64,000 nt of DNA from Shouchella oshimensis (GCF_002019765.1 NZ_KV917380.1:1106707-1170706); one strand, 5' to 3'; positions 1 to 8,045 are shown, numbered from the stretch's first letter. A program made the numbers and translations. The notes: generated from the letters alone by a model not told the origin.

Positions 1-74
1 CAAATGCAGTAATGGATGGTGAACTTGACCCATTCATTGATGCATATTTAAGGCAAACCATTCGAATTGATTAA
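1..74 (+). CDS. prfB: Peptide chain release factor 2, C-terminal end (partial)
   Basis: Only the last 23 codons are in the window, read in the frame beginning at base 3 and ending at TAA 72-74. The residues NAVMDGELDPFIDAYLR match the C-terminal tail of bacterial RF2, which recognises UGA and UAA stop codons on the ribosome. The position directly upstream of cccB and ftsE agrees with the order in Bacillus species. The RF2 programmed-frameshift site would lie outside the window. No clear terminator follows; the short palindrome near 101-110 has no T-tract. Confidence 0.85.
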   Translation, partial: NAVMDGELDPFIDAYLRQTIRID

Positions 75-237
75 CGAACACGTAATGTATAAACGTCATG
101 TAGCGCTACGGACGGATGTTTAAAAAGTAATGCTTCTGCTAACAAAGGTGTCTCACACTTGTTATCTTGTTGCTACTACTTATCTAACAAACACCGTCTA
201 TGCGCTTTTTATTTGTGATAGAAAGGAGTGACCGGGC

Positions 238-561
238 TTGAACCATGTACGCTGTATTCTTCTTTGCCTCATCCTCTTAGCTGCTTGTAGTCCAGAAGTC
301 GACAACACGAAGCAAGATGATAGCAGAGGTGACGACGAAGTGATCTTTAGCGACGATGGCTACGAAGTTTATAAAGAAAATAGCTGTATAAGCTGTCATG
401 GCGATCGCCTACAAGGCGCATCAGGTCCGCCACTTCTAGATATTGCTTTAACGGCTGATGAAATAGAAACGATTATCGTAAACGGGGTAGGGTTTATGCC
501 GCCTCAGAAGTTGGATGACGAAGATCGCACAGCGCTAGTTGAATGGCTAAGTGAACGGTAG
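238..561 (+). CDS. cccB: Cytochrome c-551, membrane-anchored lipoprotein
   Basis: This is a small c-type cytochrome for electron transfer at the outer face of the membrane. It starts at TTG behind AAAGGAG. Residues 1-16 form a lipoprotein signal ending in LLAAC, with Cys17 as the predicted lipidated residue. An acidic linker (about 18-40) follows, then a single haem-binding site Cys50-x-x-Cys53-His54, with Met87 (in GFMPP) as the likely sixth haem ligand. The length of 107 aa and the position between prfB and ftsE match Bacillus CccB. It has its own terminator at 571-627. The strongly acidic linker fits an alkaliphile, which is inference. The closest alternative is a CccA-type cytochrome, but that has a transmembrane anchor rather than a lipobox. 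Confidence 0.9.
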   Translation: MNHVRCILLCLILLAACSPEVDNTKQDDSRGDDEVIFSDDGYEVYKENSCISCHGDRLQGASGPPLLDIALTADEIETIIVNGVGFMPPQKLDDEDRTALVEWLSER

Positions 562-570
562 GGAAATTGA

Positions 571-627
571 AAAAGTGCTATCGGAGGATGGTTAAGTAAG
601 GTTACTCCGAATAGAGCGCTTTTTTTG
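571..627 (+). terminator. Rho-independent terminator after cccB
   Basis: The arms around GCTATCGGAG and CTCCGAATAG pair across a loop of about 15 nt, with further imperfect pairing at the base. A run of seven T follows. It separates cccB from the ftsE promoter. Confidence 0.75.
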
Positions 628-742
628 TTGTCTGAGCCTGAAAAACCCCCTTTTTTCAACAAAGTCATATTGTATACCCGATCATTTTTGACATGAAACA
701 TCAAACTGAAATAAAAATGTAATATTTACTAGATTGATCTAA

Positions 743-751
743 TGATATAAT
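743..751 (+). promoter_or_regulatory. Candidate extended -10 promoter for ftsEX
   Basis: TGATATAAT is a perfect extended -10 element (TG-N-TATAAT) about 85 bp upstream of ftsE. The -35 region (TATTTA at 17 bp spacing) is poor, as is usual for extended -10 promoters. A TTGACA lies at 688-693 but lacks a good -10 at the right distance. Confidence 0.5.
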
Positions 752-836
752 TACCGCGAAGCATGTCTGAATATGTACAATAAATGTTTGATAATACAAA
801 TTGACCTTGGCATTTTTTATTAAAGGTTGTGATGAA

Positions 837-1529
837 GTGAGTTTAATTAAGTTAAACGATGTTTGGAAAGTGTATCCAAATAGCGTTAAAGCGATAAATG
901 GTATGTCTATAGAGTTTAATAAAGGCGAATTTGTTTACATTGTTGGCCCAAGTGGTGCTGGTAAATCGACGTTTATACGCTTGTTATACAGAGAAGAGAA
1001 GGCTTCTAAAGGTGAGATTTACATTGACAATGTGAATTTATCCCAATTAAAGCAAAAAGAAGTTCCTCACCTAAGAAGACGAGTCGGTGTTGTTTTCCAA
1101 GACTTCAAGCTTCTACAATCGTTGACAGTCTATGAAAATATTGCTTTTGCCTTAGAAGTTATTGAAGAAGATCCAGCAAAGATAAAGCAAAAAGTAATGG
1201 ATGTACTAGACTTAGTGAAAATAAAAAGTAAAGCCAAATTTTATCCAAGTGAGCTATCAGGAGGAGAGCAACAACGCGTTGCCATTGCGCGAGCCGTTGT
1301 GAATCGTCCTGACATCTTAATTGCAGATGAACCGACTGGTAACCTTGATCCTGATACAGCGTGGAGCATTATGGATATTCTTGAAAATGTTAATGCGTTA
1401 GGAACGACGGTTATCATGGCTACTCATAATAAAGAAATCGTGAATACTTTGAAGCGTCGAGTCATTGCGATTGAAGCAGGTCGTGTCGTTCGAGATGAAG
1501 CTAGGGGGAATTACGGATATGAAGTTTAA
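837..1529 (+). CDS. ftsE: Cell division ATP-binding protein FtsE
   Basis: FtsE is the ATPase subunit of the FtsEX ABC-type complex, which transmits a signal to extracellular peptidoglycan hydrolases instead of transporting a substrate. Walker A (GPSGAGKST) lies at residues 37-45, followed by the ABC signature LSGGEQQR and Walker B with DEPTGNLD. The open frame extends upstream to TTG 801, but the GTG at 837 gives the usual family N-terminus (VSLIKLNDVWKVYP) with AAAGG about ten bases before it; the product is 230 aa. The last 11 bases overlap ftsX, so translation is probably coupled. A candidate extended -10 promoter lies at 743-751. Confidence 0.93.
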   Translation: MSLIKLNDVWKVYPNSVKAINGMSIEFNKGEFVYIVGPSGAGKSTFIRLLYREEKASKGEIYIDNVNLSQLKQKEVPHLRRRVGVVFQDFKLLQSLTVYENIAFALEVIEEDPAKIKQKVMDVLDLVKIKSKAKFYPSELSGGEQQRVAIARAVVNRPDILIADEPTGNLDPDTAWSIMDILENVNALGTTVIMATHNKEIVNTLKRRVIAIEAGRVVRDEARGNYGYEV

Positions 1530-2409
1530 TGCACCAAAACGCCACCTCCGTGAAGGCTTCAAAAATATTGGACGAAGTGGCTGGATGACATTTGCTTCTA
1601 TTAGCGCTGTTACCGTTATGCTTGTTATTGTTGGATTCTTTATGATCGTTTTTTTAAACGGAAATCATATTGCGTCAACGATTGAAGAAAATGTCGAGAT
1701 CAGGGCTTTCATTGAACGAGGCACTGATGAAGCGGAAATAACGGAGCTAATGGAAGAAGTAGAAACAGAATACGATGTAGACGAAGTAGAGTTTATTGAT
1801 AAAGAAGAAGGACTTGAGAATTTAATTGCCTCCACTGGTGGAGAAGATTACTGGGGAAGTTTACGGGATGACAATCCGCTGCGAGATGCATTACGTATAA
1901 TTGCAACAACACCACAGTATACAGAAGAGATTGCTGAATCTATAGGTGACCATCCTTATATTGGTCGCGTCTCGTATGGAGAAGAAATTATATCCGATCT
2001 GTTTACCATCACCAATACAGGTAGAATAGCCGGAGCCATTGTAATTGGTGCCTTATTATTCACAGCGATGTTCTTAATATCAAATACAATTAAATTGACC
2101 ATTTTAGCAAGAAAGAATGAAATACAAATTATGAAGTTAGTAGGTGCGAAGGATAGCTTCGTACGTTGGCCGTTTCTAATTGAAGGGATGCTACTTGGAC
2201 TATTAGGAAGCATCATTCCAATCCTCCTCATTAGTTTTGGATACACGTATTTGTATAATGAGTCAGCAAGCTTTTTACAAGGTGTACCGTATGAACTGCT
2301 AGCACCTAATCTATTAATCATACAGCTTTCCAGTCTATTAGTTATTTTAGGACTTGGCGTTGGAATATGGGGAAGCGTCATGTCTGTTCGTAAGTTCTTA
2401 AAAGTATAA
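1519..2409 (+). CDS. ftsX: Cell division permease-like protein FtsX
   Basis: FtsX is the membrane subunit of FtsEX. It has one N-terminal transmembrane segment (about 22-44), an extracytoplasmic domain (about 50-165) that in the family contacts the hydrolase or its activator, and three C-terminal transmembrane segments within a FtsX/MacB-type permease domain. The ATG at 1519 follows AGGGGGA and gives 296 aa, matching the family; the longer open frame from 1465 lies inside ftsE and is not used. The extracytoplasmic domain is notably acidic. The M23 endopeptidase gene begins 29 bp downstream with no terminator, so the three genes are probably co-transcribed. Confidence 0.93.
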   Translation: MKFNAPKRHLREGFKNIGRSGWMTFASISAVTVMLVIVGFFMIVFLNGNHIASTIEENVEIRAFIERGTDEAEITELMEEVETEYDVDEVEFIDKEEGLENLIASTGGEDYWGSLRDDNPLRDALRIIATTPQYTEEIAESIGDHPYIGRVSYGEEIISDLFTITNTGRIAGAIVIGALLFTAMFLISNTIKLTILARKNEIQIMKLVGAKDSFVRWPFLIEGMLLGLLGSIIPILLISFGYTYLYNESASFLQGVPYELLAPNLLIIQLSSLLVILGLGVGIWGSVMSVRKFLKV

Positions 2410-2438
2410 TTGGTTTAGAATTCAAGGGGGAAATAAGG

Positions 2439-3851
2439 TTGAAAAAGCGTACAATTCGAGCAACTGTTGCAGTTACTGCGGCAGTAGCTCTCCTATTTAC
2501 AGGAATGCAGCCAGCGATGGCAAACACTGAAATTCAGACAAAATTAGATCAAGTTCGTGAACAACAAGTATCAAAGCAAGATTCTGCAAATGAAACACGC
2601 TCTGAAATTACCGAGCTTGAAAGCGAGCTAAGTGCTCTTTCAACAGAAATCGAAGCATTAACTGCGAAGCAACAAGAAAACGAGCAAAAATTAAAAGAAA
2701 CAGAAGAAGAGCTTGTTCAGCTTGGAACAGAGATTAAAGCTTTGGAAGAAGAAATAGTCATTATTGAAGAACGTATTGAAGAGCGAAGAGCGATTTTACA
2801 GGAACGTGCCGTTGCGACGTATGAGTCTGATGGAGAAGTAAGCTATTTAGAGGTGCTTCTAGGTGCTCAAAGCTTTGGTGACTTTATTGAACGGTTAAGT
2901 GCTATTACAACAATTGCTCAAAGTGACCAAGAGTTACTAGATGAACATATTGCTGATGAAGAGCGTCTACATAAAGCAAAGCAAGAGGTAGAAGAGAAGA
3001 AAGCGAAAGTAGAAGAGAACAAAGCGGCTTTAGTAACCATTAAAGACGAGCTTGATGCTCAAAAGAAAGAATTAAATAGTCTTCAAGATGATTTAAACGA
3101 AAAAGAAACACAGCTTCAGGAAGAACTGAATGCGATTATTTCTGACGAAGAGTTACTTAAAGGACAAGAAAATGCCCTTGAAGCAGAACTAGCAGCATGG
3201 GAAGAAGAGCAGAAAAAAGCACGAGAAGAAGAAGAACGTCGTAAGCAAGAAGAGAAAGAAAGACAAGAACGTGAAGCAAAACAAGAGCGCGAAGCAAAAC
3301 AAGCAGCTGAAGCAGCACAGGTAGAGACGGCTTCAGAGCCAGCAAAAGCTGCGACTTCAGCAGCAAGTGAGCCAAGTAGCAGAGAAGCAACTCCTTCATC
3401 TAGCGGAAGCAATAACGTTCAGAATGCTGCTCCAGCGTCGAATAACTCTTCATCGTTTATTCGTCCAGCGACAGGTTCGGTAACATCTCAATACGGTATG
3501 CGTGGCGGAAGAATGCACTGGGGTATTGATATTGGTAAAAACGGTCGGAGTGGAGATGTACCAATTGTTTCTGTTCTAGACGGAACTGTTGTTGAAGCTG
3601 GCTACCATAGTGGCGGCTTTGGAAACTGGGTTCTTGTGACTCATCAAATGAATGGCCAACAATACACTACTGTGTATGCACACTTAGATCGAATTGACGT
3701 AAGTGCAGGACAACGTGTTGGACAAGGTACACAACTTGGAACAATGGGGAATACAGGGAATTCATTTGGCGCTCATTTACATTTTGAAGTGCATAAAGGA
3801 GCGTTCAACTGGTCACGAACAAATGCAGTTGATCCACTGAATTATATATAA
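2439..3851 (+). CDS. Coiled-coil M23 (LytM) murein endopeptidase, EnvC-like
   Basis: This is a secreted cell-wall hydrolase of the EnvC type. It starts at TTG behind AAGGGGG. A signal peptide covers about residues 1-29 (cleavage near AMA-N). A long Glu/Lys/Gln-rich coiled coil runs from about 31 to 290, then an Ala/Ser-rich linker (about 290-340), and an M23 domain (about 345-470). Candidate zinc and catalytic residues are His360 and Asp364 (HWGID) and His446 and His448 (HLHFEVH), so the enzyme looks catalytically intact, unlike degenerate EnvC activators. Its place right behind ftsX makes it the probable FtsEX-controlled hydrolase. In B. subtilis that role belongs to CwlO, an NlpC/P60 enzyme encoded between trxB and yvcI; no such gene is present at that site here. 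A terminator follows. Confidence 0.85.
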   Translation: MKKRTIRATVAVTAAVALLFTGMQPAMANTEIQTKLDQVREQQVSKQDSANETRSEITELESELSALSTEIEALTAKQQENEQKLKETEEELVQLGTEIKALEEEIVIIEERIEERRAILQERAVATYESDGEVSYLEVLLGAQSFGDFIERLSAITTIAQSDQELLDEHIADEERLHKAKQEVEEKKAKVEENKAALVTIKDELDAQKKELNSLQDDLNEKETQLQEELNAIISDEELLKGQENALEAELAAWEEEQKKAREEEERRKQEEKERQEREAKQEREAKQAAEAAQVETASEPAKAATSAASEPSSREATPSSSGSNNVQNAAPASNNSSSFIRPATGSVTSQYGMRGGRMHWGIDIGKNGRSGDVPIVSVLDGTVVEAGYHSGGFGNWVLVTHQMNGQQYTTVYAHLDRIDVSAGQRVGQGTQLGTMGNTGNSFGAHLHFEVHKGAFNWSRTNAVDPLNYI

Positions 3852-3856
3852 AACAC

Positions 3857-3888
3857 AAATAGCGTCCGTTTCGATGGACGCTATTTTT
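3857..3888 (+). terminator. Terminator after ftsEX-M23 operon
   Basis: AAATAGCGTCC pairs with GGACGCTATTT across a short loop and is followed by T residues. It closes the ftsE-ftsX-M23 unit. Confidence 0.85.
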
Positions 3889-3920
3889 AAATGTTTTGAC
3901 AAAATTAAGACAAACGTGTT

Positions 3921-3949
3921 TTGACAATAATGATTGAACAACTTAGAAT
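3921..3949 (+). promoter_or_regulatory. SigA-type promoter for ctpB
   Basis: TTGACA at 3921-3926 is followed after 17 bp by TAGAAT at 3944-3949. It lies about 54 bp upstream of the ctpB start. Confidence 0.7.
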
Positions 3950-4002
3950 AAAAGTATTAGTTGAGAACTGGATGTCTAACTCATTGGGAGTGGTGAAGTG
4001 TT

Positions 4003-5469
4003 TTGAAATTAAAGCAGTTGTTTTTTACGTTATCGGTAATGGTGATTATTGCTGTGGCTGCTATCTTTTTTATAAATGATGGAATCCAATTAGGCGGGGC
4101 GAATGAATCACCGCCTGCGACAAATGCAGATGATTCTGATGTGCCAGATGTCATTTTAGATGACGATGAGTTGATTGAAAAATTTGAGACAGCACTAACA
4201 ACAATTGAAAATAATTATGTTTCTGAAGTAGAACGAACAAAGCTTATCGAAGGCGCTATTAATGGTATGGTGGAAACGTTAGAGGATCCCTTTTCAGACT
4301 ATATGGACGTTCAATCTGCGGCAAGCTTTCAAGAATCGTTAAGCTCTCATTTTGAGGGTATTGGTGCAGAAGTAGGTATGGTGGATGGCTATGTTTCTAT
4401 TATTAGCCCGATGAGAGAATCTCCAGCTGAACGAGCGGGCTTATTGCCAAACGATGCGATCTTAGAAATTGATGGCGAATCAATAGAAGGTTATTCAGTT
4501 AATGAAGCGGTTCAATTAATTCGTGGAGAAGGCGGTACAGAAGTTACATTAACCATTCAACGTGGAGAACAAAATGAGCCATTTGATGTAACCATTGAGC
4601 GTGATCGTATTCAAGTGGATGCAGTTCGAGCGGATACCTTTGAAGTGGATGGTCAACTGATCGGGCGTCTTGAGATTACGTCATTTTCTGAAGATGTAGG
4701 AGTTCAATTTGAAGAATTGCTACAGGAATTAGAAGATGATGGGATTGATGGACTCATTGTAGATGTTCGTCGTAATCCAGGTGGATATTTAGATGGAGCG
4801 CAAAATATTGGTAATTTACTTATTCCAGATAATAAGCCAATTGTTCAAATTGAGCATAGTAACGGAAGTATTGAAAGTTATGAATCAAGTTTAGATGAAC
4901 GAAAGCCTTACCCGATTGTTGGATTAATTAATGAAAGTAGTGCATCGGCTTCTGAAATTTTAGCTGCTGCTTTAAAAGAATCTGGGGACTATGATCTTGT
5001 TGGGAAAACGACGTTTGGTAAAGGAACTGTTCAAAAGTCAATTCGTATGACGGATGGCAGTGCTTTAAAGATTACTACCGATCGCTGGTTGACAGCTGGA
5101 GGCAACACCATTGATCATGAGGGAGTTGAGCCTACTGTAGAGGTAGATCAGCCTGAGTATTTTTATGCTGTAGCTCTTTCCATTGAAGAACCTTACGAAA
5201 GAGATCAGGTATCTGATCAAATAGCACGTGCACAAAGTATGCTAGAAGGCCTTGATTATTCGATTGATCGTACTGATGGGTACTTTGATGAACAAACAGA
5301 ATCGGCAATAAGAGAATTTCAAGAAGAGCATGATTTAGATGAAACCGGTCAATTAGATGAAGAAACCGCACAAAAGATTCAAGAAGAAATACAAGCGCAC
5401 ATTAGAGACGTTGAGAATGATGCACAATTGAATCGAGCGATTGAGCTTGCGGTAGAACAAGCATCTTAA
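4003..5469 (+). CDS. ctpB: Carboxy-terminal processing serine protease, S41A (CtpB-like)
   Basis: This is a membrane-anchored PDZ protease. In B. subtilis CtpB cleaves the intramembrane-protease regulator SpoIVFA during sporulation; whether this protein does the same is inference. It starts at TTG behind GGGAGTGGTG. Residues 7-27 form an uncleaved signal anchor, a PDZ domain lies at about 100-185, the S41 catalytic domain at about 195-390, and a C-terminal peptidoglycan-binding-like region at about 400-460. Predicted catalytic residues are Ser315 (in SASASE), Lys340 and Gln344 (GKGTVQ), with the 25-residue Ser-Lys spacing seen in Tsp-type proteases. It has its own promoter and terminator. The neighbour minJ supports the CtpB assignment over a paralogous CtpA. 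Confidence 0.85.
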   Translation: MKLKQLFFTLSVMVIIAVAAIFFINDGIQLGGANESPPATNADDSDVPDVILDDDELIEKFETALTTIENNYVSEVERTKLIEGAINGMVETLEDPFSDYMDVQSAASFQESLSSHFEGIGAEVGMVDGYVSIISPMRESPAERAGLLPNDAILEIDGESIEGYSVNEAVQLIRGEGGTEVTLTIQRGEQNEPFDVTIERDRIQVDAVRADTFEVDGQLIGRLEITSFSEDVGVQFEELLQELEDDGIDGLIVDVRRNPGGYLDGAQNIGNLLIPDNKPIVQIEHSNGSIESYESSLDERKPYPIVGLINESSASASEILAAALKESGDYDLVGKTTFGKGTVQKSIRMTDGSALKITTDRWLTAGGNTIDHEGVEPTVEVDQPEYFYAVALSIEEPYERDQVSDQIARAQSMLEGLDYSIDRTDGYFDEQTESAIREFQEEHDLDETGQLDEETAQKIQEEIQAHIRDVENDAQLNRAIELAVEQAS

Positions 5470-5486
5470 GAATTATTGTTGAGAGT

Positions 5487-5529
5487 AAAAAAGGGATATC
5501 TGTATTCAACTGCACAGATATCCCTTTTT
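5487..5529 (+). terminator. Terminator after ctpB
   Basis: AAAAAGGGATATCTGT pairs with ACAGATATCCCTTTTT across an 11-nt loop. The distal arm supplies the T-tract. minJ begins only 25 bp downstream. Confidence 0.85.
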
Positions 5530-5553
5530 AAGTAAGTGTTGGAGGACAAGTTC

Positions 5554-6723
5554 ATGGTAGAAACCATTCTAACTGCATTCGCTAGCTTTTTTTTGAATCC
5601 AATTGTTTGTATCGGCTTCATTACCCTATTTATAATTGCTCATTGGCGTGTGAAGCAAGAACGGTCATCGTTTCATACACGAGTTTATGCTCGGCGAGCT
5701 GATTTTTTGTTAAGTACGATCCCTTCTATTGTAACAGGTGTGCTTGTCAGTATAGTAACCATTGCGGCAGGAGTTGTGTTGCCGACCGATATACTTGTGG
5801 CCATTACACTAGCGACGTTGCTTCTTTTACTTACCGGCCAAATGCATTGGCTCACGCCTACATATGTTTTTTTCCTGGTTGCACTTTATCTAGTCGTCTT
5901 TCCACAGTTCATCGAATTTACTTTTTTAGAAATTGGAGAGCAACCTTACCTTTACGCTGCCATTATGTTTAGTGTAGCGGTGTTACTGTTTTCTCAAGGG
6001 ATCCTCGTAAAAAAGGATGGGAGAAAGCTCATTTCACCACAGCTAAAAAAAGGAAAAAGAGGAAGATTTATAGGGGTGCATAAAATCAATCGTTTATGGA
6101 TCGTTCCTGTTGTCTTTTTTATTCCAGAGAGTGCCTTTATCCTCCCTTGGCCATGGCCAACTTTTTCAATAGGCTCTGAGTCGATTCAGCCGATTCTATT
6201 TCCAATTCTTCTAGGGTTTAAACAACAATCTCATAATCACTTAGAAACACGATTTTATCACTATACACGCGTCTATTTATTGCTCGCTGGAATAGCTGCT
6301 GTCTCTACGATGATTCTTCTCTATTTTCCTAATGAATGGTTATTCGTAAGTATACTTGGTTTTATCGCCTTACTTCATGCTATAAGCCAAATGACCATTA
6401 GGAACAAAGAAAAGAAGGACACTGTGTTCTTTACGGAGGAGGAAGAAAGTTGTCGAGTGGTTGGGGTTTTACCAAACAGTCCAGCTGATAAAATGAAAAT
6501 TTTATTAGGAGAACAAATTTCAAAGGTAAATGGCCAGACGGTTCATGATGAGATGACGCTTTACCAGGCGCTCCAAAAAAATCCTGTTTACTGTAAAATT
6601 GAAGTAAAAGATAAGAACGGAGAAAAACGTTTTGTACAAGGACCCCTTTACAGTGGTGAGCACTACCAGCTTGGTGTCTTGCTTGTTCGCAAACAAGAAA
6701 AATTAAGTAACTCGATTATTTAA
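5554..6723 (+). CDS. minJ: Cell division topological determinant MinJ-like PDZ membrane protein
   Basis: This polytopic membrane protein has several hydrophobic segments over about residues 1-285 and a cytoplasmic C-terminal PDZ domain (about 295-375, with VVGVLPNSPADK...GEQISKVNGQ). In B. subtilis MinJ bridges DivIVA and MinD at poles and septa and so restricts division to midcell. The ATG at 5554 lies seven bases after GGAGGA and gives 389 aa, close to the B. subtilis protein; the TTG at 5536 has no ribosome binding site. Position just after ctpB is conserved in Bacillus. No swrA-like gene follows; a bidirectional terminator separates it from the convergent transporter gene. Confidence 0.85.
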   Translation: MVETILTAFASFFLNPIVCIGFITLFIIAHWRVKQERSSFHTRVYARRADFLLSTIPSIVTGVLVSIVTIAAGVVLPTDILVAITLATLLLLLTGQMHWLTPTYVFFLVALYLVVFPQFIEFTFLEIGEQPYLYAAIMFSVAVLLFSQGILVKKDGRKLISPQLKKGKRGRFIGVHKINRLWIVPVVFFIPESAFILPWPWPTFSIGSESIQPILFPILLGFKQQSHNHLETRFYHYTRVYLLLAGIAAVSTMILLYFPNEWLFVSILGFIALLHAISQMTIRNKEKKDTVFFTEEEESCRVVGVLPNSPADKMKILLGEQISKVNGQTVHDEMTLYQALQKNPVYCKIEVKDKNGEKRFVQGPLYSGEHYQLGVLLVRKQEKLSNSII

Positions 6724-6728
6724 CGACG

Positions 6729-6762
6729 TAAAAGACCTTTCCCATTTGGGGAAGGTCTTTTA
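6729..6762. terminator. Bidirectional terminator between minJ and the EamA transporter
   Basis: AAAAGACCTTTCCC pairs with GGGGAAGGTCTTTT across a short loop, with A/T tracts on both sides. It serves minJ on the plus strand and the convergent transporter gene on the minus strand. Confidence 0.85.
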
Positions 6763-6772
6763 CTGATGCCAA

Positions 6773-7753
6773 TTACTTTAATGGCTGAAGCGCGTTTTTC
6801 TTACGCTTTTTTACAGGTGGCAGCTGAGAAATCGTATCTTGTTGCTTAGAGATTCTAAATAGAACGAACCAAATAAGAGCAAAACCAATTAGCTGTGCAA
6901 TTGTTACGGTTTCTTGAAGGGTTATCCATGATACAAGCAACCCTGTCATTGGAAAGCTTAGTTCAGCGATTGTAGCAACGGAGGCCTTAACAGACTGTAA
7001 TCCACGATAGTATAACAGCATGGACACAAGACCAGGTAATAATGCTGAAGCAAGCAAATTAAGGGCAATGAACGTTAATGCAATGGTTGATTCAGGGCTT
7101 GCCCATATATCAGGAGATACACTTATTAAGACACCGAGTAATGGGAGTGCAAGTAAAAAGCGTAGTGCTGTGACAGTCTCATGACGACATTTTTTTAATA
7201 AGATACGTCCCATTACCGTCGAGCCACCCCAAAGTGCTGCTGCTCCGATGGCGTACAAACTTCCTAGTTGGAATATTTCCCCTGGATTGTTGATCGGGAA
7301 ATAAAAACCAAATGTCAAAAGGTATGTCCCAATTAACGCAATCGGTACGTAAACGCCAAAATGCTGCGGCAACTTTTCTTTTAAAAGAAAGTGAGCGAGG
7401 GTAATGGCGAATAGTGGCTGTAATTTTTGTAAGAGCAGTACGGAATTTATCTCACCACTAGATGCAGCAATGGTTAACCCTTGTGTAAATAAAAGAGTGG
7501 CAAAAGCAGAGCCTCCCCAAGAAATAAATAATAACGCTCCTAAATCTTTAAAGCTAAGTTTCTTTAAATCTCCTTTAAACTTTAAAAGAATGGGAATCGC
7601 AATAAAAGCTAAAATAATGTGTTCAATAAAAACAATTTGTAAAGACGTCATCGTATCAAGTAACAAAATACGAAAAAGTGGATTAATCCCCCAAAAAGCG
7701 GCACCAATCACGATAAACCAAAACGTCTTATTTGATTGCGGTTGTTCATTCAC
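6773..7753 (-). CDS. EamA/DMT-family transporter under FMN riboswitch control (putative flavin transporter)
   Basis: This membrane protein of about 326 aa has roughly ten hydrophobic segments arranged as two EamA repeats, as in drug/metabolite transporters. The chosen start is GTG at 7753 (VNEQPQSNKTFWF), nine bases behind AAGGAG; longer frames run back through the terminator and aptamer and are not coding. The leader holds an FMN riboswitch and an intrinsic terminator, so expression should fall when FMN is plentiful. This makes import of riboflavin or a flavin precursor the most likely role. DMT proteins of the RibN and ImpX groups are the known or predicted parallels. Substrate is inference from regulation, not from sequence motifs. 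No riboflavin biosynthesis gene lies nearby. Confidence 0.8.
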   Translation of the reverse strand: MNEQPQSNKTFWFIVIGAAFWGINPLFRILLLDTMTSLQIVFIEHIILAFIAIPILLKFKGDLKKLSFKDLGALLFISWGGSAFATLLFTQGLTIAASSGEINSVLLLQKLQPLFAITLAHFLLKEKLPQHFGVYVPIALIGTYLLTFGFYFPINNPGEIFQLGSLYAIGAAALWGGSTVMGRILLKKCRHETVTALRFLLALPLLGVLISVSPDIWASPESTIALTFIALNLLASALLPGLVSMLLYYRGLQSVKASVATIAELSFPMTGLLVSWITLQETVTIAQLIGFALIWFVLFRISKQQDTISQLPPVKKRKKNALQPLK

Positions 7754-7795
7754 AGCTGTGAGCTCCTTTTCAATGAAAAGGTCTTCTGTAGAAAT

Positions 7796-7829
7796 CAAAA
7801 AGCCCTGGACGACGAGTGTGTTCAGGGCT
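7796..7829 (-). terminator. Riboswitch expression-platform terminator
   Basis: On the minus strand AGCCCTG pairs with CAGGGCT across a loop of about 15 nt and is followed directly by TTTTTGATTT. It lies between the FMN aptamer and the transporter ribosome binding site, the position expected for transcription attenuation. TTCTCC immediately before the stem is complementary to GGAGAA in the 3' strand of the aptamer base, a possible alternative pairing. A second hairpin (AACATAG/CTATGTT) lies at about 7839-7859. Confidence 0.8.
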
Positions 7830-7869
7830 GGAGAAATAAACATAGCAAAGACTATGTTCTTTCTATTTG

Positions 7870-7990
7870 ATCTTCTCCCATCCGGACTATACCGTCGGCT
7901 TTGGATTTTCACCAAATCAGTCCACATAAAAACTATGCAGAGTCGCGGGCTTTAACCGCCGGTCAGGAATTTCACCTGCCCCGAAGATAC
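7870..7990 (-). ncRNA. FMN riboswitch (RFN element)
   Basis: On the minus strand the leader shows the conserved RFN blocks in order: GGGCAGGTGAAATTCC, then GACCGGCGGT, AGCCCGCGA, and at the 3' end TCCGGATGGGAGAAGAT. The closing helix P1 can form between ATCTTC (7989-7984) and GAAGAT (7875-7870). The family binds flavin mononucleotide and here probably favours the terminator at 7796-7829. The downstream gene is an EamA transporter rather than the usual ribDEAH or ribU. Confidence 0.95.
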
Positions 7991-8016
7991 CTATTCAATT
8001 TATATAATCTATCGTT

Positions 8017-8045
8017 ATCATACTGGATTTTTTTTGAGTCGTCTA
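8017..8045 (-). promoter_or_regulatory. Candidate promoter for the riboswitch-transporter transcript
   Basis: On the minus strand TAGACG (8045-8040) is followed after 17 bp by TATGAT (8022-8017). Transcription would begin about 20 nt before the aptamer. The -35 matches four of six positions, so this is tentative. It is divergent from the uvrB promoter region. Confidence 0.4.

Noticed and set aside
101-110. Palindrome GTAGCGCTAC after prfB as terminator or operator
   Set aside because: Too short, no loop and no T-tract; nothing else in 75-237 is convincing.
3116-3412. Minus-strand Ser/Ala-rich open frames inside the M23 gene
   Set aside because: They are antisense shadows of the low-complexity coiled-coil and linker codons, with no ribosome binding sites.
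7839-7859. Shared GAACATAG/CTATGTTC stem in the riboswitch leader and in the crh terminator (31516-31539) as a repeat family
   Set aside because: Only two short copies with different loops and contexts; chance or convergent terminator-like composition is sufficient.
7404-7955. Plus-strand open frame across the transporter gene and riboswitch
   Set aside because: It overlaps the EamA gene antisense and the structured leader, has no ribosome binding site and an atypical composition.
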